Source: Phocoena phocoena
Taxonomy: Eukaryota > Chordata > Mammalia > Artiodactyla > Phocoenidae
Direction: 5' to 3'
Assembly (NCBI RefSeq): GCF_963924675.1
Contig: NC_089222.1
Location: 108,329,316 to 108,393,315, forward strand
Length of the DNA stretch: 64,000 nt
Below are positions 55,986 through 64,000 of the stretch, piece after piece. A model generated the notes under the pieces. The model was given only the letters and a program-made list of their open reading frames with translations, did not search any database and was not told the DNA's origin. Each line of letters starts with the position of its first letter. The stretch's first letter is position 1. The position numbers were made by a program, and so were the translations under genes.

Positions 55986-58150
55986 ACAAATAAACTGCTT
56001 GTAATAAATTCAACCTACAAAGCCTTTCAAAGACTTCTACAGTCTTTTAAACATGGACTAGAGATCTGCAACTCACAGATCTGTATTACTGGTTTTTGTT
56101 AATGATATGATCATTCTAATTACAAAGATAATAAATTAATTATATATTTCTTCCAAATGACCTACATATATATGTTTATTTTCTTTAAAATATTTCTATC
56201 TCCATTCACATAATACATGCTATTATTTGATATTATAGCAGCACTATTTAACTTACAAATACATTGTTGCTAAGGATGCTGTCAATCAATACATAATTCA
56301 CAGAAGAATACATCTTGATAACTTTCTGGAAAATATTTTTGCTGTGTAATTTGAATCTATAAGTAAAAGCTGAAATTCTAAGATTAAATCCCAAGTAAGA
56401 CTATAATATGTAAACTGTAGAGATATTACTATTTTAAAATATTATGTTAATAAGTAATATAAAATCTCATTGGAATGAAGTGATCTGCAGACAAGCCTTT
56501 TTTAAATAAACCCTAGCAATACAAACTAACCATAATTTTTTAATAGCAGGTATCTATTAAACGACTTCCATTAGACTTTTGATACTTCAAAATAATGGTC
56601 TTTCTAGTTAAGTCTGCTGCTACCAGAATCATTAAAAGGTAAAATTAGCAAGAATGTTTAGAAGTGTAAACCTATAAAACATACAGAAATTTTCTGATAG
56701 ATTTGTAGATATAAAAAAAGTCATCATTTATTGCATGGTGATCAGGAATATTTGGTAAGCACTCTATATAGATCCCTGTAATTAGGATTATTTGCATGTA
56801 GCGAAACTCCTGTTACAACGTCCATATTTTTCCTGTAGAAGCATTTATTTGATCATGGATTCATCCTTTTCCTCCTCATGATGACACAGATTTTGAGATC
56901 TACTAACAGAACAAACTCTAAGAACTCACCCACACCCCAGAATATAAGCAAGAACTCGCCTGTTACGTAAATTGCTAAATGCCTATCAGAACATATCTGG
57001 TCCATCCGGTGAGCTCAATGAATATTTGTGCAACAAATAGTTTTTGATTATAAAAAAAGCTACTTAGTTTTTCTATTTACATCCTGATTTAATACATCCT
57101 TACCTTCCTACATGTATCAACAATATGACTCAGAAATATTTTATATTCTCTTTCAACAGACAATACATCCCATCCCCAGGTTTCTGCACTCATTTACTTT
57201 GTTGTTGTTGTTGTTGATTAAACCCTGAATAATTGGCAGCATGTTCTGTGCACTTCATGTAAAATTTAGTAGTCTGTGTCCCTGAGACCTGAAACTGTGG
57301 ATGCCCTGTGCTTAGAGTGATAGCCTGCTAACTAAGCTTCTTCAGTGGGAATCCCAAAGCTGGCAGAGGGCCCTGAGAAAATGGAGGGCCCAGGACAACG
57401 CTTTGGAATACAGAAAGAGAAGGGAGCCTCTCTTCTGACCTCCTCCCAGACTCCACATAGCATAAGCACTCAATCAGGCAAAATGAGCTGTTTGACACCT
57501 GCCTCTTCAATTATTTTAGCTAAATCCTTGAAAACTTTTGGTCAACACTTTTTTTCCCCACATCTCTAAATCAAATGTTTAAAACTTGAATATACTGACA
57601 TTCATTTCAGCAAAACCAATCAATAAATGCTATGATATAAAATGTTTTCTGGTTCAGCTAAAGTGATCAATATTAGAAAACATGAGAGCATACTTTTTCA
57701 TAACAGAATGAAACAAATAGAATATCTCATCTGTATTATATTTAATGGAACCAAGACAAAAAATGGCTTTACCAAGATATGCATCTCTCCTTCGGCTTTA
57801 CGAGCTCACTTCGGCTTTGAGACAGACAGTACACAGAAAAGGGAAACTGGCTAATAATTTAGGGTTCATGTCAAAGATATGGTACAAATTATTCAATCAT
57901 TTTCATTTTACATTCAGGACAGGAGTAGTATTTATTTCCTCTTTCTCCCATTAGATGTGAAACTCTTCCAATTATTAAATTCCTTAGCTGGTTATGCAAT
58001 TCCTCAGAGCCTTATTCCTATATGGGAAGACTAACTATTGCATAAATGTCAATTCCTTGAGAACAAATTTGTAAGATTTATGCAAGCTTAGACAAAATAA
58101 CAATTGAGTATTTTAAACATGAAATAGTGCTTTAAAATTTTATCTGAAAG
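55986..58150. other. Unassigned DNA, moderate-GC patch at 57230-57540
   Basis: Mostly AT-rich. A less AT-rich patch (about 57230-57540) carries a 74-codon plus frame (57345-57569) and an opposed 60-codon minus frame, neither with a domain. A (GTT)n run lies at 57201-57216. Two overlapping plus frames at 57642-57954 cross a short CpG-bearing piece near 57789-57815. No gene is supported. Confidence 0.4.
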
Positions 58151-58163
58151 AATAAACAGAAGA

Positions 58164-58535
58164 GGGTTTCCCTGGTGGCACAGTGTTTAAGAATCCACCA
58201 CCAGTGCAGGCGACGCGGGTTCAAGCCCTGGTCCGGGAAGCTCCCACATGCTGCGGAGCAACTACGCCTGGTGCCACAACTACTGAGCCTGCACTCTAGA
58301 GTCCGCGAGCCACAACTACTGAGCCTGTGTGCCACAACTACTGAAGGCTGCACACCTAGAGCCCATGCTCTGCAACAAGAGAAGACACTGCAATGAGAAG
58401 CCTGCACACTGCAATGAAGAGTAGCCCCCGCTCACTGCAACCAGAGAATAGCCCGCAAGCGGCAACAAAGACCCAACACAGCCAAAAATAAAACAAACAA
58501 AAAAAATAAACTAAATTAATTAAAAAAATAATAAT
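58164..58535 (+). mobile_element. CHR SINE, long form with triplicated internal unit
   Basis: It starts GGGTTTCCCTGGTGGCACAG, with a B box within 'gggttcaagccct'. The motif GCCACAACTACTGA recurs three times (58273, 58309, 58331). The long tail 'gcaatgaagagtagcccccgctcactgc ... aaagacccaacacagcc' follows, then an A-rich end. The flanking duplication is AATAAACAGAAGA (58151-58163) and AATAAATAGAAGA (58536-58548), 12 of 13. Confidence 0.96.
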
Positions 58536-58769
58536 AATAAATAGAAGAAAGTATCCAAGAAAAATTTTGAGAAGGATCATGAATGAGAGGGCTTCTACAT
58601 TAGGTATTTAAATATCTCATTTTTTATAAACCTACAAAATGAGCAATAAATAGTCTTAGAGATGATCCTAATATAAATGTGTACATGTGTGTTTGTATTT
58701 TTATCTGTTCATGTGCACTGTATAAGGGCAACTTGCAAAACAATGAGAAAAGCATAGTTTTGTTTTTCA

Positions 58770-60160
58770 AAAGAAAATTAACTTCATTTGAAAAATCAAA
58801 TTAGCTTCTTACTTTATATTCATCACAATGAATTCCAGATGCATTAAAGAGTTAAATGAGAATTAAAATTACAGAAATGAAAATACAAGATGTGAATAAC
58901 TAATTTTAAGATTGGGAAGAAATTTATAAGCATAAGAGTAAAGGAGAAATAAATGGATTTATTGGCTAACAATATAAATAATAAAATATGGGAAGTACTG
59001 AAAACCCTCGCTCAAAAAGAAAGAAATTTAAAGCATAGATAATATTCCATCTCAATAATAAAGAAAATAATATTTTGATGCCATTTTCAGCTACCCACCT
59101 TCCCTCTCATATGGACGCATATGTGTATGTATGTATATATAGATATATATCTACATCTATCTGTATTTAATCATATTAATGATTATTTTAAAAAACAAAG
59201 TTAGGGCTTCCCTGGTGGCGCAGTGGTTAAGAATCCGCCTGCCAATGCAGGGGACACGGGTTCGAGCCCTGGTCTGGGAAGATCTTATCTGCCACGGAGC
59301 AACTAAGTCCGTGCGCCACAACTATTGAGCCTGCGCTCTAGAGCTGGCGCTCCGCAACAAGGGAAGCCGCGGCAATGAGAAGCCAGTGCACCGCAGCAAA
59401 GAGCAGCCTCTGCTCGCCTGAACTAGAGAAAAGTCCAGGTACAGCAACAGAGACCCAGTGCAGCCAAAAATAAAAAATTAATAAATAAATAAAAACACAC
59501 AAAAATAACAAAGTTAAATTGCTGAAAAGAATTTCAAAGAATAAAACTTTGTGAAAAGCAAATTGCCAAAATTATGATGTGTTTGGTTTTTATTAATGGG
59601 TTTACTTTTAGTTCCAGTAAATTCCCCTCCTAATATGACACAAGATTCTAATTAAATATTTATGTAAAATATATATATTACAAAACTTAAAATAGTATGA
59701 ACTGTAAACAACACTAGAATAGTTAATAACTTATGTCCTATTGCTTTGATAGGCTATGATGCAATCACTGCAAAATTATTTTTGAAATCTACTGATATAG
59801 AGAGATGTTAGAAATACAAATGGTTAAATGAAAAAAGTATGAAATACATTTGTGGTAAATTGGTTACATGTATATACACATATGCTATTTGTTTTCGTGT
59901 AAACTATTTTGTATAAATAGGGCTCAGATCTCGCTCTTGCTCTCACTCTCATCACATCCCTCCCCTGCTCCCTTCCCCCCACACACACATATCATTCTCT
60001 CACAAACACACGTATATGATCATAACAGAACACTAAAATAAAAAAAAATTCTTAATCTCCAATACAGGTAATTTTTATTCCCATTTTCAGAATTATCTTC
60101 TCCAAATTGCCAATAGAAGGATATTTTTAAATACTCCTTTTTGAATGTAATCACATTAGA
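58770..60160 (+). mobile_element. Old L1 LINE, ORF2 end and 3' UTR, split by a SINE (tentative extent)
   Basis: 'ttactttatattcatcacaatgaattccagatgcattaaagagttaaat' matches the L1 ORF2 3' part ('ctggatctcttccttacacc ... caagatggattaaagacttaaat'). Downstream of the SINE, 'tatgatgcaatcactgcaaaattatttttgaaatctactgatatagagagatgttag ... aaatgaaaaaagtatgaaata' resembles an L1M 3' UTR. The two may be one element, but the link is inferred. A C/T- and CA-rich patch lies at about 59930-60010. Confidence 0.45.
59204..59506 (+). mobile_element. CHR SINE, long form
   Basis: It starts GGGCTTCCCTGGTGGCGCAG, with an intact B box within 'gggttcgagccct', a body containing 'gtgcgccacaactattgagcctg', the long tail 'gagcagcctctgctcgcctgaactagag ... 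agagacccagtgcagcc' and an A-rich end. A perfect 10-base duplication AACAAAGTTA flanks it (59194-59203, 59507-59516). It sits inside L1-like DNA, in the same orientation as the copy at 58164. Confidence 0.97.
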
Positions 60161-61299
60161 AAGAATATATGATGGAAGGTTATCTATGTAGTCACATTTG
60201 GTAAGCTAAAAAAGAAGAATATAAAAGGGAATTGATGGGAGGAGGGGTATGACCTCAAAACTGCATAGTCATTAAGTGCTAAGGAACAACAGACAAACCT
60301 GCTCTGATGAATAACATAAAGTGCTGTAAGTAAATGCAGCATAAGAGAATCAAGTAGCCCCAGTCACCACAGATTCAATCAAAAGCAGGGTAATGGAGCA
60401 GGCTGTGGGTCCACATGAAGGTTATCATAACTATAGTCTCCTTCGGGCGTACATCCTTGCATATGCGTGATGTACCCAACAGCCTAACACACTCATATGT
60501 GTGCACAGGCACAGCCTCCATTTAAGAGTGATTACATATATGGAAAATAAGTGTGAAAGTAGATTAGCATTAAATAGTATTATATAGAGTAGTATTAAAT
60601 AATATGAAATAAGTTTAGACTAGACTAGTATTAAAAAGCTGAAAGGTGAGCTAGTAATATATAAAACAATCTGTCCTCAAGGCAAGAGAGAAAATAAGAA
60701 ATAAGTAGTTTGAGATTTACAACATATACAATTTTGGATTGTAAGGAATTTTTAAAATACTGAAATTACCATCAACAGATATTTGAAATCAAATTAACTT
60801 TTCCTAAAGCATATAATATTTGATAACCTAAAAGCTCTTTAATATACTCAACAAATCATTCCTAATATTAGTAAAAGATTGTTTTAAGTTCTATCTTAAC
60901 TGTCTCAAATCAATCTGTCCTGTGGTATAAACCTGTAACAAGGCAGGCCAGTCTAGTTGCTGGCTCATCCTAGGTGCATTAGAATGAAGTACACATTGTG
61001 TTCAGAAGAGTGGATGATGAAGGGCAAGAGAATGCTAAATTTATGAGAAAAAGAATAAAGGCAGTTTCAAATGAAACTGTATGCTTTTCCAAAGTTTCTT
61101 CATAAGTTAGCTGTCTAAAACTAGAAACACCTAATTCCAAAGAAGAAATATGCATGATAAAATGTTAATATTCTAGCTTGTCCTCCCCAAAACCTATTCC
61201 CCATAAGAACCGCCAAAATCCTGCTACTAATACTAATGAGTGCTACCTCAAGCATCCTAATCTTTTACATGATTAAAAGAGCACAAGATAAAGTATTGA
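60161..61299. other. Unassigned DNA
   Basis: No frame of 60 codons or more. A stretch at 60230-60530 is less AT-rich, with a few CpGs near 60440-60470, and has no nameable repeat. An ATTAAATAGTATTA-rich low-complexity patch follows at 60560-60640. Confidence 0.4.
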
Positions 61300-61490
61300 A
61301 CATACCTCAGTGACCATTAGGATCACCTACAGGGTTTTTAAAAATATTAATGTTCGGGTCCCAACTACAGAGATTCTGATTTCTCTGGTTGAAAGGAGTG
61401 AATTGTTATTTTAGTGGTATGCACAGGTAAAATCATAGTGATTTCAGGATCTCTCAAGCTGATTCTGATGTTCAGACTGGGTCAACATTC
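61300..61490. mobile_element. MER20-like DNA transposon (hAT-Charlie MITE)
   Basis: 'ccattaggatcacctacagggtttttaaaaatattaatgttcgggtcccaactacagagattctgatttctctgg', ending 'caagctgattctgatgttcagactgggt', follows MER20 ('agaatcacctgggagctttttaaaaatacagatgcctgggcccca..cccagagattctgattca ... gtgattctaatgtgcagcc'). No transposase is present or expected. Confidence 0.6.
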
Positions 61491-61499
61491 ATTGGGCCA

Positions 61500-61690
61500 T
61501 GGAATCTGAAGGCCACTTTCTTATAACTTGGGGCAAGAAACCTTATTCAGACTTAGGCTTGCTGCTACAAAATAGAGATTTTAGTGGAATTAGCTGATAG
61601 AACTACTATGTGGAAGAAACGAAATCCCTTTTGTAAAGAAACTATTACAGTGTCCGGCATAAAACCAAGTACTCTGTGAATCTGTGTTTT
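61500..61690 (+). mobile_element. Possible MIR fragment
   Basis: 'cttggggcaagaaaccttattcagacttaggcttgctgctacaaaatagagattttagt ... agtgtccggcataaaaccaagtactctgtgaat' follows the MIR order ('cttgggcaagttacttaacc ... ctgtaaaatgggg ... cagtgcctggcacatagtaagcgctc'). Confidence 0.5.
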
Positions 61691-63599
61691 TATACCACAC
61701 CACATACAGCTAAATAATGATACACAACTAACCAGTGTCACAACTTATTTCTATACTAAATCCATTCTCAGTTTTTATTACCAGCCATAACAGCTATTTG
61801 CTTTAGTAAGAATAATGAGAAACCCTGAGGATTTCGAACTTCCATAAAAGGTCAACTCTACTAGGGATGCATGCTACAGGAAGGCTATCTAGGATGAATA
61901 AAGAGCTCTGACAATGAAAATGGTGAGGGAGACTTCATGGCTTGGGTTTTTGGAATGGAGGTGAAGAGCTGATGTGTGCAGCTTCCCAATGACCAGCTAC
62001 TCTTAGACAATGTGTTGAGAAGATCAATGCCTTTGTTTGACAGCATAACCCATAAGGTTATCAATATTTGAGAGAAAATGTGTTCATCTTCTACTCTGGA
62101 CTGAAATACCAAAGGGCTCCTAAACTAGATGAAGGTTCTTAAGTTTCTAGTAACAATCATAGTGGGAGTAAATAAAAGGGCAATCTGATTTATTTTCATA
62201 ATGGATTGAATTTCAGCAAATAAACTAACTTAAAATACTAGCTCAGCAAATTGGTAAGGGCAATTATCACACCTATATGCTATTTTATAATGTAATAAGA
62301 AAAATATTTTCTCTTCAGTGGAAGATTTCTGGCAGCTCAGAAAAATTATCAGATAAATATAAGTGATTAGTTTGTTACTAACACCTACAGCTTAACCGTC
62401 CTTTAAAAGTGCATTATTTTTATCTGTGTGAGTGTAGTAATGCTTTTTGTACACCATTCCCAGCAACAGAAAGAATATATACTCCCACCTTCCTCCTCTG
62501 ACTGCCCTTTATTCTTAGCAGAGGGCCCTTATGAAAAACCCCTTCATTCTCTAGGGTCACTACTTATTATGGTAAATACAGACAAAAATGTCCTGTCATC
62601 CTATAAAATCTTTCAGTTTCTGAAAGCTAAAATTTAATTCATGTGCAAATTCAAATATAACTCAAGAATAGAACAGCTTCTCTATGTAGTTGATAGGATT
62701 ATGACAAAAGGGTAGAAGAATTGATTTTCAACTGTAGTGAGAAATTAAGTTAACCTTAACCTTCACTCGGATATACATGCTGGTGTACCAGAAAAGATCA
62801 TGTAGCTTCTTTCTAGTTATCAGAAAATTCAACCTACCAATATCCATTGGTAAGACACTGTGAAAATAGAGGGGGAAATAGGCTGTGCTTGAGAGAATTG
62901 TAATTCTCTGATACTCTGGATACAAGGGTTGATTTGCTATTTAAACAGATTCAGACAATAAAGAATTAGATGCAGATGATTTCAACTGGGTGGACTAAAT
63001 GGATGCTTTTAAAATTAAAAGCAAACATATTTATAATGCCACTATTTATTAATTGTTTATATGTCTTATTAAAAGATAATGCTAAAATGACACTATTTGA
63101 ACTGTGGATATCTCTTTTCAGCATTATGGTTTACTATGTGCTCCAACTACAGAACAAATTCATGGAACACTTTTTGAGGCATTGCTGGTCTCCCAAAGGG
63201 TGGAGGAAGTTTCTGAGGATACAATCATCCTCTCTCTACCCTGCTTTCCCACACAGCAAGAGAAATGGCTGAGAAATGGAGCATAAGCTTCTCAAAGAAT
63301 GGCCAAGCACTCCTGGGGAAGAAGTAAGAGGATGATACTCCTTAATCTGTAAGAGGATGATTTTTAGTCTTGCAAGGATACTACTTCGCAAGGTATCAAG
63401 ACTTCCTATGACTCTATGGTGATTACAGTTTTGTGGTATTCAGGAAGAGACAACTATATTGACAAACAGACCAGAATAGAGCCCAGAGAGCAACACACTC
63501 ATGAATGCAATTGGACTGTATGACAGAATTTGCACTTCAGTTTCGTGGAGAAAGGGGACAAGTGGTTACCCATGTGTTAAGGACTAAAATTATAGACTT
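61691..63599. other. Unassigned DNA
   Basis: Short frames occur on both strands (60-100 codons) with no recognisable domain. The part 63120-63330 has splice-like edges and is listed separately. Repeat content I can name is absent. Confidence 0.4.
63122..63323 (+). other. Splice-bounded segment, possible exon (speculative)
   Basis: The left edge is a pyrimidine-rich acceptor-like TATCTCTTTTCAG (AG at 63120-63121). The right edge is a donor-like GAAGAA/GTAAGAG (GT at 63324). One frame (running on to the stop at 63286) is open through most of the segment, and a second frame overlaps it. No protein family is recognised. Splice-like pairs at this spacing occur by chance, so this is only a pointer for transcript evidence. 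Confidence 0.12.
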
Positions 63600-64000
63600 A
63601 CTTCCCATCATATGCAAAATATCAATTAAAGGGGGATTAAAGTCTTAATTTTGAAAAGCAAAATAACAGAGTAACTATTAGAGAAAAATATCTTTCTAAT
63701 AACTGAAACTTTTAAACAAGTCACAAAATAGCACTAACCATACAAAATTCAAATTTGACTGTATTATAATTAAGAACTTATGCTCATCACAGGAACCATG
63801 AAGAAATCGAAAATGCAGCCACAAATTGGGAGAAAATATTTGTCACACAATTGTTTTGTGAGAGTTCTTTAATATTCAAGACATTAAAAATTCTTGTTAT
63901 ATATGCTGTTAATAAAACTAAAACACAATGCTATCCTTTTAAACTTTATGGATTTGTGTCCAGTAATTATCATTTCTGTGTGCCACATGAAACATAATGC
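63600..64000 (+). mobile_element. Old L1 LINE ORF2 C-terminal fragment, cut by the window edge
   Basis: 'tcaattaaagggggattaaagtcttaa', then 'agtaactattagagaaaaatatc', 'atcacaggaaccatgaagaaatcgaaaatgcagccacaaattgggagaaaatatttgtca' and 'gagagttctttaatattcaagacatt', follows the L1 ORF2 end ('ggaaaccatcaacaaaatgaaaaggcaacc..gaatgggagaaaatatttgc'). Stops and indels show it is dead. Confidence 0.6.

Overview
This window is mammalian nuclear DNA, almost certainly from a cetacean. The clearest evidence is a tRNA-derived SINE family: twelve copies of the CHR type (cetacean, hippopotamus and ruminant lineage), each opening with a GGCTTCCCTGGTGGCGCAG-like head and most carrying a visible RNA polymerase III B box. 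Seven copies have the short form in which the internal and tail part of the long CHR element is missing. That matches the published 'cetacean deletion' (CD/CDO) subfamilies, so a whale or dolphin is inferred, perhaps a toothed whale. L1 tails of the cetartiodactyl type, old mammalian L2, MIR, MLT1 and MER elements, CA and TA microsatellites and a visibly AT-rich background all agree.

No protein-coding gene, rRNA, functional tRNA, snRNA or other gene could be supported on either strand. All open frames are short (150 codons or fewer). Many are frames read through SINE copies or microsatellites, and the rest show no recognisable domain. The window is best read as intergenic DNA or part of a very large intron. 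Three non-repeat patches deserve a homology search: a minus-strand open frame rich in CpG relative to its surroundings at 12298-12540, a GC-richer patch at 11400-11735, and a splice-bounded segment at 63122-63323.

Layout: 1-5 kb holds an L1 fragment, a 1-kb inverted L1 with a half mariner element inside it, and a solo MLT1 LTR. 5-17 kb is mostly unassigned AT-rich DNA with L2, MIR and L1 pieces, a TSD-flanked 85-bp SINE stub and a tiny L1 tail next to a 30-bp tandem duplication. 17-28 kb has three CHR SINEs (one nested in an L1, one nested in an L2), a long CA tract and a large L2 block. 28-40 kb has MIR, an MLT1-like LTR, MER5, one transitional CHR SINE, an L1 and several L2 pieces. 40-51 kb is the densest SINE region, with an inverted SINE pair, an old L1, and a young-looking L1 insertion at 48838-49236 whose target-site duplications enclose extra 3' flanking DNA (a 3' transduction). 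51-64 kb is AT-rich, with three more SINEs, an L1 block, a MER20-like element and an L1 ORF2 remnant at the right edge.

Target-site duplications were read directly from the sequence for eleven of the twelve SINE copies (one weak) and for two L1 insertions. The twelfth SINE (41525-41730) has only an imperfect 9-base candidate. Assignments of old, diverged repeats (L2, MIR, MLT1, MER, old L1) rest on remembered family consensus features and should be confirmed with a RepeatMasker run.
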